42,837 nucleotides of DNA from Sphingobacteriia bacterium. GTDB taxonomy: Bacteria > Bacteroidota > Bacteroidia > Bacteroidales > UBA7960. Shown here piece by piece: positions 1-10,038 of the stretch. Position 1 is the stretch's first letter. Each line of letters starts with the position of its first letter. The position numbers and the translations under genes were made by a program. The notes beneath the pieces are model-generated. The model worked only from the letters and a program-made list of their open reading frames with translations, ran no database searches and was not told the origin of the DNA. The DNA is taken from assembly GCA_011390575.1 (NCBI GenBank), contig JAABSE010000029.1, positions 1-42,837 of the forward strand, given 5' to 3'.

Positions 1-3000
1 ACCGGAGAAGATCCCTGTGGAGTTCCTCCCTGGCTTTCCCAATGGCCCTGCTGAGTATTATACCAACCCACCATCACTTCTTCAGGAAAAGGTATTCCGC
101 TAAATCCCTCATCTTCTATAAATAATTCCACATGGCCTTCAATATTTCCTGATTTATTGCCAGATGTTGTCAGTGACCAATACTCTGCAGAACTAACTCT
201 TACAAGGGGATTCAGACCTTGTTCGTCATCAGGAGGAGTTTGGTTGTGATAGCTTGCCTGAATGATGGTTTGGTCATCCCATACATCGCCTGCCGGACGA
301 AAAGCGATACGCCCCATCCGGTTGTTATTTCCCACAGGGAATACAAAATGTGTATTTCCTTGTTTTTGAAGCGGTCCATTGATAAATCTTTGACTGTTCG
401 CACCATTGATTACAGCAGAATTAAGCAATCGTAAGATATGAATTTCCGAAGTATTAACTCTCCCATTCAACAATTCAAGGGCATTTCGTATCTCTGCAAT
501 ACCCTCCACGGTAACACCCATAGGGTTGTTGATTGTAACCCTGTTTAATTTGCTTTGATTGGAAAATTCTCCCTCAATAGTTTGTGGGACGCTACCACTG
601 AAAGATATGGTTGAGGTTTCGCCTCCGTTACCACTAAACAGGATACTATTGCTACTCTTGGATAGATTGCCTTTAAGTTGAACGCTAAAGTCGTTGTATG
701 AGAAATCAACGAATACATCATCAAGGAGTTCGATATTTCCGTGCACTACCAGTGAGCCCGAGGGCATAGTGCGGATACCAGTACCACTAAAAACAATGTT
801 GTTTATGCCTTCCGGAGGAAATCTTGCCGGGTCAATGGTGTAAGTATCATTGCCTGAATATTCCAGGGTGCCGTCAGTTAAGAATCCCTGATAATTTCCC
901 AGGGGCAGGGTAGGGAAGTCAAGAATAATTCTTCCGTTGCCTGTTACCTCACCCAGGTAATGAATGGGCGATGAATTCTCAACAACAAGTGTTCCCGTAA
1001 TTGTTGTTCGATAGGTGATTTTTCTATCCGCACCCGTGTAAACAACATCTCCCTCTGCAATTTCAGCAATCTGCCCTATGGGACCTGAATCGGGAACATC
1101 ATCAGCAGCATATCCATCTGTGATATTTTCCCAGATATATTTATTGGTCCAATCACCCCCTGCAATGGTTCTGAATTTGAGCACCACTTCCGGAATGTCT
1201 GCCCCGGCTGTATAATCTCCACTTACGTTGCTAACTCCTGTGCTGTAAGGAAACGTAACTAAATTGCCGGATTCATCCACTTCATTGACAGATAAACGAA
1301 ACCACGATTCCTGGAAGAGCCTTGCTGAGATATACTGACTTTGATCACCCTGTGCATCTGCATCATTGTATTGAAAATGGAGATTTCCGGTAAAGCCTGA
1401 CAATCCCTCACTGTGTGCTGACCAGTAGAAATTCAGATTGGGCGTAGTTGTGACATTGGGATGTCTTGAGTTAATTGGAGCAATGCCAATATTTGCATTG
1501 TTTTGCAAGGAAGTCACATCTACCCAGGCTGGGGTATATTTGTTGGACACTCCGATGGGGAAAATGTATTCACCCGGCTCGCTTACTGACCAACGCATCC
1601 CTTGAGCATTGATATCTCCGCTTAACTGAATCATTTTGTTAGCATTGAAGTCATCGAGGGTTTCCGGGATTAAAGTAGCGTCTTGTCCCATGTTAAGCAA
1701 GTGATTGTCAATAAATAATACTCCATAATCCAGAAAAAGCACATTGTTTATGTCAATCGAATTGGAAAGCATTACACCGTCCGTATTTTGAACGATGAAC
1801 CTGCCAAAGCTTCCTGTGCCGGATACTTCCTGGGGACCAGTGGTGCCTGAAAAAAACAGACCTCCTGTATTTTCAGCACTACGATGCCCATATTGATTAT
1901 GGATATTACCATTCAAAACAATAGCATTTCCCAGGTCGCTGAGATAACCATTGACAATTTGCAGATCTCCGTTAATGGTAATGTCGGTATCCAGTGCTAC
2001 CTCCTGAATGGCATTTATTGTCAGATCATTCAATACTGTTTGCGAGTTTCCTGAAATAAGCTGATCTTCGCCGTTCATTTCCAGCGTCCCGTTGTTTATC
2101 TGAAAATTACCATTGTTCTCAAGGTCTCCTGCTAAATATATATGCAAATCAGTCTGGTTGGCGTTCAGGATTTTATTGGCATTGACCGAAAGGTTACCTT
2201 GTATGTATAGGTCAGAGTTTATCTCGGCCTCTACCGTACCACCCAGCCATACCTGCACATTGGGTAATACAGCGCTGGATGAAACTGTTACTTTGTAAAG
2301 ATTGCTAGTTGTGCCCTGATGACCTAAGTGCAGTGTTGCATCGGGATGAATATTCACTTCAGCTGGATGCAGGTATAAAATTTCACGATGTCCCGGATCC
2401 GGAACATGTCCTCTGACGATATAAAGGTTTCCTGCGGTAAACTGGAACAAACTTCCGGGGTTAAATACTTCAAGTACACCAGGTCTTCTGTATATAGCAT
2501 TAAACGGCAAATCGGGATTTTTCCCAACAAACACATTTCCTCCGTTTTGCACATACTTAAGCACACCGTTATCGTTTTCCAGAAATCCCCTGATATGCGA
2601 TGCTACTTCCAGCAGGGCATTATCGGTTATTTCAAGTCTTGCTGTGCCAGAGGCACCATACTGAATATGTGCCCTGGACGAAGGGGCAGCCATCAGTAAT
2701 TGAGCATCTCCCTCAAGGCTGAGCAAACCACGTAAGGTGATACCGGCATCTACTGCACTGGCTCTGGCTATGACATTGTTTTTAAGTTGCAAGCCTGCTT
2801 CGGACGGTATCTCAAAGTCAGTAGCACCTGTAGTAAGATTGATATCTGTGCCTGACCCTTCCAGTATCAGTTTTCCGCTAACAAGTTCAAGAGGTTTTTC
2901 CGGATTGCCTGCACTGCTGTTCAGATTGAAGTCATGAAAAAATGTGAAAGTCGTTTGTATATCATCGCCTTTGTCTGCAACAATCCGGTAGAAATCCGGC

Positions 3001-6000
3001 TTCGTACCCCCATCCCGCGTGTAGTGCCCGTCCGTATTTCCCATCAGCCTGAGGGTAATGCGAGTAGCATTTTCATCATCATTGTAGAAGTCCATTTCGC
3101 CATTGTTGTGGATAATGTTTCCTTCTGTGATGAGGAAGTGGTTGATATCGCCGGCAGAGCCATCGGTGGTAATTCCTGAGTAAATGGAACCTTCCAGGTA
3201 AATGTTTTCCCGAACATGCAGGGTTTTGCTGGAGCCTGACTCAGGGAAAAGCAACCATACATCTTCTCCGCTGTCGCCTATAATGAGGTTTTTTTCCACC
3301 ATCATGTTTCCTTCAGCTCCATTGGATAAAATGACTTCAGCCAAATGAGCTATTTCCAGATTTCCATTGATCATCATATCGTTATCCGGGAGTATCAGTC
3401 GGGACGTATTTCCGGATACTCCCTCCAAACGTAAATTAGGGTAGAGGGTAAAACCGGAAGCTACAGTGTAATTTCCTGCATTCGATGTAACTTTGTAGGT
3501 TATATAGCTGTTTTCTTTTTCAACAAAATCTTCAAAGTCACCTGCAATTGTTGCCTGCTCAGTGCCCTGTTTTATGACCAATTTCCCTGCGCCCGTTACA
3601 ATACCCATATTTATGGTATTTGGAGTATCGTTGATTTCAAGTACAGGAAGCAGACTGTTTTCATTCTCAAAACCAATCCCTGCCACATTAACATTGTTGT
3701 CAATATAAACTGCATGAGGACTACCGGAAACTACTCCCAGCTGCACAAGGTCACCCGAACCGGGTAAGTCTCCAGTGCTGGTTCCGGTATGACTGTCAAG
3801 CGACCAGGTGTCAGGATTGTGCCAGTCAGCAGGAGAATTGCTATCGGTGCTGCCTTTGCTGTAAAATACCCTTACCGCTCCTGTAAATTTATGTTCCAGT
3901 CCGGCCGTATATTCTCCCTGCTCCAAATCAAAGCCACTGCCGTTTCCATTGAAAGTAATGGTTCGGCTGCTTTCATCGTAATTGGATGAATTTTCAAAAT
4001 CACGTTGTAGCCCGATAACCTTTCCCGGAACGAAGAGCAGGGAAGGGGCAGGAAGGTTTGTCGCATCAAAGGTAAATACATACTCTTCTACCTGGGGAGG
4101 CGTATTTACATCACTATGTCTTATCTTCCAGTAATAGCGCAATGCTTCGTCAGGCTGGTCTCCGTTAAGGGTCGGTAATTCGCTGTTTACCGGATTTACA
4201 CTTATGTATACATCCTCCTGAACATCGGAAAATGTTGCCGACAACGGGGTGTACCTGGCAATATTATTTACAAGGCTTCCTATAGGAAAATGAAGCGAGC
4301 CATCATTGGAAAGAAGTCGGGTAACGCCTCCGTTAGGATGCCCGCCAGCCGTTGCAATCATTTTTGTTGCATCGTATCCGGTACCCTCTATCTCATTTTC
4401 AATGGTGATGCCATGACTGTTAATATCAAAGATGCCCTGGGTAAGTGAGAGTCTGTGGATTGACTTGATGTCGTTACTATGCAAGGTAACGCCCTGGCTG
4501 TTGTTAATATCCAGGTGTCCTGTCACAGAAGGAGAGGCTGGGTCGGTGACTGTAATGTTTTGTAAATCCGAACCATTGAGTACTAGTTTTCCTGTTTCAC
4601 TGGCAGAACCTATTGGAGCATCCAGTTCCAGATCGCCTTTCAGGCTGATTTGATAAGTATGATAAGAAAATGTACCCCTTTGAGCACTCAACAAGTTCTC
4701 AATCTGCATAATTTCGCTGTCATTAAATACAGAGCTGCGCTTAACGAACAGGGTATCACTAATACCGGACTTATTGAGGGTTATGGTTCCGATGGTCAAT
4801 ACATCGGTTGGACTTTCAATTTCCAGGGTGTTGTTTCCTGACCCGGAAAATGTCATATAAGCGTTTTCTCCAGAAATCTGTGTACCCTCTTCCAGGAAAA
4901 CATCTCCTTCAAGGATGGCCCCATAACCATTCAAATCCAGCAGGGCCGGATGGCTTCCGCCTTTTAAAGTGAGGTTATTCAACACCTGGAGAGGAAATGC
5001 CTCTGAGGCCGGGGGCGGATTGCTGGAGCCTCCGTCAGGAACGCCTCCCGGATAGGGTGCCAGCAAAAATTTTACATCGCTTGAAGAAGTACGCGATAGT
5101 TCAAGGTTATAAAAAGGAGCTGATGAGTTGATGATAAAACTGCGGTGATTGTCCAGAACAAGATTAACAGTTCCGCCTGTTACATTTTGGTTTTCAGGCA
5201 AAGATGAAATCAATACTCCCCCCAGGAATGCTGGATCAGGTAGGTTGCTTGTTCTGGGATATGTTATTGTAAGATTCCCACCGGTCATGGTAAAACCGTT
5301 GCTGGGATAAGGTAGTGTAAACCTGTAATAATTGAGGTTTCCACCATTTCCTGTATTTGATACAGTAACAGAGCCGCCTGTTTGTATGTAGGATCCCCTG
5401 TGAACTCCTGAGGCAACTGATGTTCTGAACATTTTCATGTCGGCAACCCCATCGTGTATTTCGAATTTACCGGTTTGACGCAGAATTACACCTTCATTCG
5501 ACATCGCGTTGAGGTAACCGTCCATGATGATCAAAGCGCCAAATATACCCAGAGAGGTAATTTCTTCAGGCACTTCCAATATCCCACCTCTAAGTATTAT
5601 CTGGGCATCCTGATCAATCAGATAATCTCCTGCATAACCGGTCTCGTGTTTGGTCTTTATGCTGGGGATATGGATATTTTCTTCTATAACAGCGATTCCG
5701 GAGAGCAGGCCAAAAGCGTTTTCATTGGGCAGGTTGGGTGCCCAGTGTCCGTTTGTCTGGTCAATGTTATTTTGCCCCATTAAAAAGAACCGGTCAGGAT
5801 TTGTCGAGCGAATGAACAGGCTGTCGGTTGCGCCTTTGGCAATTTCAATGCGATAAAACTCCGTCGTGCCATTGGCTTGTATAACCTGGTCTTTTTGTTG
5901 CCTGTTTAGGATCACATCCACCATTCCGTTAGTAGCGGGCATGTTGTAAAGTGGGTCAGCAAGGTTGCTGAAGCGGACAATCCCATTGTTGGTGAAGTTG

Positions 6001-7952
6001 CCTTGCAGGGTGAATTGATGTCTGGCATTTCCCTCCCCGGTAAGCAACTGGCCTGAAGATTGTACTTCCAGATTTTTTGCAACCCGGATGTTTCTGCTAA
6101 CAGGGCTGTTATCATTAATTTTTACTACACCGTTTTTAATAACCAGAGAGCCGTTGAGATTGAAATTGGCCAAAAGATTTATTTGGTCAGAGGGGTTGTC
6201 AAGTTCTATTTCGACACTATTAAAATCGCGGTTGGAGGTGAAGTCAAAGCTGCCGCTGCCATTATAAACAACGATACCTCCGTTGCTGGCGATAAAATTT
6301 GCAGCCTCACCATCCGGGAAATAGTCCCCGGTAATGACTATACGTCCCTGGCCTCTTATGGTGTTAAAAGAGTGTCCTCTGGTAGTGTTGAGGGTCAAAA
6401 TTCCTCCGGCTCTTACCCAAACATCCCCATGACTGTAACTTGCATTTTCATCGCTAATGGTTACATTGTGTGTATTGTTGATCACAATGTTATCTGCCCT
6501 GTCGTTGATTTCGTCTTCACCGGGGTATCCGGAGGCCAAACCCCAGGTTGCAGGGTTTTCCCATGCACCGGACTGTACCGTAGACCATGTTTTTACTGTC
6601 GCGCTTGATTTGGCAAGTGTGTAATAGCCCGTTTGTAAGTGTCCGTCGGGTACACTGAATGAAACCCTGTTGCCGGAAGGGGCAGCCGAAATAGGTAATC
6701 TCGTGAAAGATCCTGCGGGATTTTCTTTGTATAATAGCACATACAGACTTTCTGCGTCAACAGGGAGATTGGCTTCAGAAAAGTCAAATCCTATTCTGAT
6801 GGCGGTGCCATTGCTTTGGCCCTGGTCAAGGGTTCTTTCAATGCGCCAGACTCGCGTCCAACGTTCCTCCAGGTCAGGATCAGAGGGAAGATCTGCAGTA
6901 GTTGTATCATGCACTGCATCGTTGTGCGCTGCAAATACAAACTCATCGTGCTCATCGATGGAGTTGCCTACCTCTGACAGGTATAGCCCACCTCCGCTAC
7001 CGATGCTGGCACTGTGTTTCTGGTAGCCAAACCCGGAGGTCATGATGCCTCCTATCCCTATTATGTCATGGTTGTGAGATATATTCTTGTAATAAGACAA
7101 ATAGTAACGACTTATACCTGGCTTTAGTTGAAAGTCATATTTAAAAGCCAGTAAGTTTTCAACTATCAATCGTTGAGCCTGATTCAATTCGTCACGTAAA
7201 ACAATAATTTCTGCAATTTCTCCTTTAAACCACTCATTACCATCTGAAAAGGTATTTCCTATAACAACCTGTGTTCCCTCATTACGGTTAACGGATGAGT
7301 TGCCGAAATTCTGAGGGCCTGAGATTATTCTGCCGTTTGAGTGTATGGCTCTGTAATTTTCCAATCCGGAAAATATACCCGTATGAACCATCGCTTCATT
7401 ATAATGCCAATAACTTGAACTCATGTCTCCCAAGGTATTCAGACGCATGGATAGAACCCTGGAAGGAGACCTGAAATAAAATCTCCACGAATTATTATGT
7501 CCTCCGGGTCCGGTTTTGGCTATGATGCCTTGCAAATTCCCATCTGATGGAGGAGTGCTGTTTCTGAGTACGCTAATGATGGTTAGTTCCTGCATTCCGT
7601 CAAGGCTTTCATCATCGTTGATGAGCAACATGTGCTGGTTGACGCCGTTGTTGAAGCGAACCGCCGGTTTGTTGTTGAAAATGGATGAATTGCTTAGGAA
7701 TTCGGGACGGTGGGAGTTTAATTCGGAGAATGCATCATTCCCTTTTCCGCTGCTGTCGGGCCATGAGCTCACGTACCCGTCTCCGTCCGGGGTAATGTCT
7801 TCGGCCTTTAACCATAAGACCTTATTTTGGGAGTTGTAAACTCCTCCCAGGCTGGTTACATTCTGAGAGGATAAAGACAGTGGTATCAGCGAAATAATGA
7901 GCAATAATTTCCTGATTCCTGTAACAAAAGTGTAGTAGTGTGTAAGTTTCAT
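1..7952 (-). CDS. Giant secreted modular surface protein (LamG-like + beta-rich repeats), 3' end outside window
   Basis: An uninterrupted minus-strand frame of 2650 codons starts at the ATG 7952-7950 and leaves the window without a stop. I spot-checked the frame for stops in about 17 lines spread over its length and found none. The N-terminus is a signal peptide with core LLLIISLIPLSLSS. Residues about 45-270 look like a LamG/concanavalin-type lectin domain (VLWLKAED near its start, GEIAEIIVLRDELNQAQR near its end). Residues about 285-440 carry the HDIIGIGG-type module seen after it in Bacteroidota surface proteins. The rest is short beta-strand repeats rich in N, G and L. W-rich motifs (WSTVQSGAWENPATWG and relatives) recur near residues 454, 1362 and 2255, and FPIG/FPVG motifs near 1221, 2129 and 2536. 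It is probably exported by Sec and then T9SS, but the C-terminal sorting domain is not visible. It lies downstream of the flippase gene. An adhesin or matrix protein role is inference. Confidence 0.9.
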   Translation of the reverse strand, partial: MKLTHYYTFVTGIRKLLLIISLIPLSLSSQNVTSLGGVYNSQNKVLWLKAEDITPDGDGYVSSWPDSSGKGNDAFSELNSHRPEFLSNSSIFNNKPAVRFNNGVNQHMLLINDDESLDGMQELTIISVLRNSTPPSDGNLQGIIAKTGPGGHNNSWRFYFRSPSRVLSMRLNTLGDMSSSYWHYNEAMVHTGIFSGLENYRAIHSNGRIISGPQNFGNSSVNRNEGTQVVIGNTFSDGNEWFKGEIAEIIVLRDELNQAQRLIVENLLAFKYDFQLKPGISRYYLSYYKNISHNHDIIGIGGIMTSGFGYQKHSASIGSGGGLYLSEVGNSIDEHDEFVFAAHNDAVHDTTTADLPSDPDLEERWTRVWRIERTLDQGQSNGTAIRIGFDFSEANLPVDAESLYVLLYKENPAGSFTRLPISAAPSGNRVSFSVPDGHLQTGYYTLAKSSATVKTWSTVQSGAWENPATWGLASGYPGEDEINDRADNIVINNTHNVTISDENASYSHGDVWVRAGGILTLNTTRGHSFNTIRGQGRIVITGDYFPDGEAANFIASNGGIVVYNGSGSFDFTSNRDFNSVEIELDNPSDQINLLANFNLNGSLVIKNGVVKINDNSPVSRNIRVAKNLEVQSSGQLLTGEGNARHQFTLQGNFTNNGIVRFSNLADPLYNMPATNGMVDVILNRQQKDQVIQANGTTEFYRIEIAKGATDSLFIRSTNPDRFFLMGQNNIDQTNGHWAPNLPNENAFGLLSGIAVIEENIHIPSIKTKHETGYAGDYLIDQDAQIILRGGILEVPEEITSLGIFGALIIMDGYLNAMSNEGVILRQTGKFEIHDGVADMKMFRTSVASGVHRGSYIQTGGSVTVSNTGNGGNLNYYRFTLPYPSNGFTMTGGNLTITYPRTSNLPDPAFLGGVLISSLPENQNVTGGTVNLVLDNHRSFIINSSAPFYNLELSRTSSSDVKFLLAPYPGGVPDGGSSNPPPASEAFPLQVLNNLTLKGGSHPALLDLNGYGAILEGDVFLEEGTQISGENAYMTFSGSGNNTLEIESPTDVLTIGTITLNKSGISDTLFVKRSSVFNDSEIMQIENLLSAQRGTFSYHTYQISLKGDLELDAPIGSASETGKLVLNGSDLQNITVTDPASPSVTGHLDINNSQGVTLHSNDIKSIHRLSLTQGIFDINSHGITIENEIEGTGYDATKMIATAGGHPNGGVTRLLSNDGSLHFPIGSLVNNIARYTPLSATFSDVQEDVYISVNPVNSELPTLNGDQPDEALRYYWKIRHSDVNTPPQVEEYVFTFDATNLPAPSLLFVPGKVIGLQRDFENSSNYDESSRTITFNGNGSGFDLEQGEYTAGLEHKFTGAVRVFYSKGSTDSNSPADWHNPDTWSLDSHTGTSTGDLPGSGDLVQLGVVSGSPHAVYIDNNVNVAGIGFENENSLLPVLEINDTPNTINMGIVTGAGKLVIKQGTEQATIAGDFEDFVEKENSYITYKVTSNAGNYTVASGFTLYPNLRLEGVSGNTSRLILPDNDMMINGNLEIAHLAEVILSNGAEGNMMVEKNLIIGDSGEDVWLLFPESGSSKTLHVRENIYLEGSIYSGITTDGSAGDINHFLITEGNIIHNNGEMDFYNDDENATRITLRLMGNTDGHYTRDGGTKPDFYRIVADKGDDIQTTFTFFHDFNLNSSAGNPEKPLELVSGKLILEGSGTDINLTTGATDFEIPSEAGLQLKNNVIARASAVDAGITLRGLLSLEGDAQLLMAAPSSRAHIQYGASGTARLEITDNALLEVASHIRGFLENDNGVLKYVQNGGNVFVGKNPDLPFNAIYRRPGVLEVFNPGSLFQFTAGNLYIVRGHVPDPGHREILYLHPAEVNIHPDATLHLGHQGTTSNLYKVTVSSSAVLPNVQVWLGGTVEAEINSDLYIQGNLSVNANKILNANQTDLHIYLAGDLENNGNFQINNGTLEMNGEDQLISGNSQTVLNDLTINAIQEVALDTDITINGDLQIVNGYLSDLGNAIVLNGNIHNQYGHRSAENTGGLFFSGTTGPQEVSGTGSFGRFIVQNTDGVMLSNSIDINNVLFLDYGVLFIDNHLLNMGQDATLIPETLDDFNANKMIQLSGDINAQGMRWSVSEPGEYIFPIGVSNKYTPAWVDVTSLQNNANIGIAPINSRHPNVTTTPNLNFYWSAHSEGLSGFTGNLHFQYNDADAQGDQSQYISARLFQESWFRLSVNEVDESGNLVTFPYSTGVSNVSGDYTAGADIPEVVLKFRTIAGGDWTNKYIWENITDGYAADDVPDSGPIGQIAEIAEGDVVYTGADRKITYRTTITGTLVVENSSPIHYLGEVTGNGRIILDFPTLPLGNYQGFLTDGTLEYSGNDTYTIDPARFPPEGINNIVFSGTGIRTMPSGSLVVHGNIELLDDVFVDFSYNDFSVQLKGNLSKSSNSILFSGNGGETSTISFSGSVPQTIEGEFSNQSKLNRVTINNPMGVTVEGIAEIRNALELLNGRVNTSEIHILRLLNSAVINGANSQRFINGPLQKQGNTHFVFPVGNNNRMGRIAFRPAGDVWDDQTIIQASYHNQTPPDDEQGLNPLVRVSSAEYWSLTTSGNKSGNIEGHVELFIEDEGFSGIPFPEEVMVGWYNTQQGHWESQGGTPQGSSP

Positions 7953-8366
7953 AATATTATCATAATTTTAACAAAACCAACAAAACGATAAAAAACGTCG
8001 ATTTGTTATATTGAATATACGACGAATAAGGTTTTGCTTCAATTGGGGATTCTACGTATTTTGTCCCTTCGTGATATCCGTAATAATGTAGATATTTACA
8101 TGATTATTTTCAAGGAAATGGAAAATCAATAAAAGACAATCGATAATAATTATCGGTTATCAATTGATCTTAGGAGTTGGTAATTAGGTGGATAGGGAGA
8201 AGAAATACTCCCGAACCCTTAAAAATGGAAGAAAATATTGTTTTGAGGAAGTGATTTGATTTATTCAAGGATTTAAAACGCCCAAATAAAATAAAAGATT
8301 AAAACAGGATGGAGATAGATTTATTTTTGATCAAAATATGAATTTCCAGTCAATTACAGATTATAT
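7953..8366. other. Intergenic region between flippase and giant surface-protein gene, with a dyad at 8138-8158
   Basis: This 414-base AT-rich gap has no convincing reading frame. It contains a perfect 15-base palindrome, cgataataattatcg, at 8141-8155, which extends to about 21 bases with one G-T pair (8138-8158). The dyad lies about 190 bases upstream of the giant gene's ATG. With only one unpaired central base it is more like a protein-binding dyad than a terminator stem. No exact TAnnTTTG box was found near the start codon, so the promoter is undetermined. A regulatory role is inference. Confidence 0.35.
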
Positions 8367-9800
8367 TTATTTAGGACTTCTTTTTACGGATGATCTTGCC
8401 TGAATGAGCGTAATGAGTTTTTTAAAATCACTGCGCAGATCTAATAGCAGGAATACAAGGTATAGAAAAACCTGGGCAAAGGTAAGCCAGTAATAATTGA
8501 GAAGAAGTGTTGTCAGGGTGCCTGTTAAAAGGATAATTCTGGGAAAATAGAAAACCATTGTTTTTTTGAGGTCGAATCTCATAGCGTAGATAAACACATA
8601 AAAAACAACAACAGGCAGAATCAGAACTGTCTGGGAAATGGCAATCAGTTTGGCTATCATTAATGGGGAATGTAATGATCCCAAAACAATGGAAAGGACA
8701 ACAACTACAGAATTAAAGACACCAAATTTAAACAGAAGCCTTTCCTTATAATGGATTTTGAAAATGGCTTCAATGTTGGTTTTATTGGTGCGGGAAAGGA
8801 CCACAATTCCAAAGTAGGGAAGGTATTGTACCGTACCAAGCCAGTTAGGACCCCATAGGATTTTAACCAGCAAATCAGGCATTAAAATTAGCACCGCTCC
8901 CACAGGGAAGCTGATGAGGGTGATTAATCCCACAAAGAACATGTATTCGTGGTTTACATTACCCCCGTCAATTTTTAGTTTTTGAAGATTGGGATATAAA
9001 ATGGTACCAAATAGATTGTCAATGGTTTTTTCAGCCAGGTTAAGAAAACGATATCCTCTGTTATACAAACCCAGCGAAGCTTCTCCAAAGTTTTTTCCAA
9101 TTAAAAGATTATCGAGGTTGCGCGCCCAGTAGCTTATCATTCTAACACCCAGAATACTTCCCATCAAGGCTTTCGAATATTTAAATGCAACTTTGGTATA
9201 TTTAAACGGATAAAATCTGAGCTTAATCTGGGTGTAAGATTTATAATGGAATAACTTATACACTTCGCCTAATAAGAAGGGAACGATTAGCGACCAGTAT
9301 GAAAAACCCGCTGCTGCCATAGCAATCATCAAAGCGTTGGTCATAACATTGTTGGTCAGTTCAATTTTTCCTACCAAACTATACCGGCGTTCTTTTATTA
9401 AAAGTGCGTAAAATACAGCACTGGTGCTTCTGACAGGAAATTTAAATGCAATCAGCAGGGTGGGAAGAATCAATGCATTGTTTTCGTAAAAAACAGCCAG
9501 TGGGTAGGATAATAATATCACCAGAAGGAACAGAGCAAAACCTACATAAATAGAGAGGTTTAACATGGACTTATGAAAGGTATACTGGTAGGGATTTCTT
9601 ATTACTTCAGAGCTAATGCCTAAACCTGTTAGAATGCCGGCAAAATTGGTGATAACATAGATCATGGCCACGATACCATACTCCTCCGGGAGCAGCAGGC
9701 GTGCCATTACTATTGAGGCTAAAAAGCTTATTATTTCACCAGTATAAGTAAATCGGCCTAACTGGAAAATATTTTTCAGGGTCGTCGTTTTAAATGACAT
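8367..9800 (-). CDS. Wzx-type polysaccharide flippase (PST/MATE-like, WzxC/TuaB family)
   Basis: This 477-residue, highly hydrophobic protein has many predicted membrane segments over its full length, the usual size for Wzx flippases. The N-terminus (LGRFTYTGEIISFLASIVMA followed by RLLLPEEYGIVAM) matches the WzxC/TuaB/polysaccharide-synthase-3 type, and NLLIGKNFGEASLGLYNRGY is a typical mid-protein motif. The family moves undecaprenyl-diphosphate-linked repeat units across the inner membrane to the periplasmic polymerase. The Wzy-like gene is immediately upstream in the same direction (about 180 bases), and a giant surface protein follows downstream. The C-terminal tail is lysine/arginine-rich (RSSVKRSPK), as expected for a cytoplasmic end. 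Family assignment is firm; the exact substrate is unknown. Confidence 0.9.
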   Translation of the reverse strand: MSFKTTTLKNIFQLGRFTYTGEIISFLASIVMARLLLPEEYGIVAMIYVITNFAGILTGLGISSEVIRNPYQYTFHKSMLNLSIYVGFALFLLVILLSYPLAVFYENNALILPTLLIAFKFPVRSTSAVFYALLIKERRYSLVGKIELTNNVMTNALMIAMAAAGFSYWSLIVPFLLGEVYKLFHYKSYTQIKLRFYPFKYTKVAFKYSKALMGSILGVRMISYWARNLDNLLIGKNFGEASLGLYNRGYRFLNLAEKTIDNLFGTILYPNLQKLKIDGGNVNHEYMFFVGLITLISFPVGAVLILMPDLLVKILWGPNWLGTVQYLPYFGIVVLSRTNKTNIEAIFKIHYKERLLFKFGVFNSVVVVLSIVLGSLHSPLMIAKLIAISQTVLILPVVVFYVFIYAMRFDLKKTMVFYFPRIILLTGTLTTLLLNYYWLTFAQVFLYLVFLLLDLRSDFKKLITLIQARSSVKRSPK

Positions 9801-9840
9801 CTGTTAGTCTTGTTTGAGATAATAATCCTGTAATAACTTA

Positions 9841-10038
9841 TTAAGCATAATGAATGCGTGCAAATTTTTTGTTGCGGATAATCAGGTTGATGAATACTGC
9901 TTTTATTTTGCTAATTTCTCTACGTGCAGAATAGTGTTTGCCAATTGCTGTTAAGAGCCACCAGGATATTTTTTGGGTACTATGTTTTGTATGAATGATT
10001 GAATTCTTCTTCTTTCTCCTTGTTTTTGTATTGGTCAA
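9841..10038 (-). CDS. Possible small basic ORF or gene remnant between Wzy and Wzx
   Basis: A 65-codon frame fills the gap between the polymerase and flippase genes and overlaps the last 59 bases of the polymerase gene in another frame. Its N-terminal third is lysine-rich and antisense-like. The distal part (KISWWLLTAIGKHYSARREI onward, ending NKKFARIHYA) has a more natural composition and could be the tail of a degraded gene or a short real protein starting further in. I recognise no family. It may be chance. Confidence 0.22.
   Translation of the reverse strand: MTNTKTRRKKKNSIIHTKHSTQKISWWLLTAIGKHYSARREISKIKAVFINLIIRNKKFARIHYA

Noticed and set aside
6060..6608. 182-codon plus-strand frame and other plus-strand frames between 219 and 7839
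   Set aside because: They are antisense to the continuous giant minus-strand gene, whose protein has a signal peptide and recognisable modules. The plus-strand peptides resemble no family.
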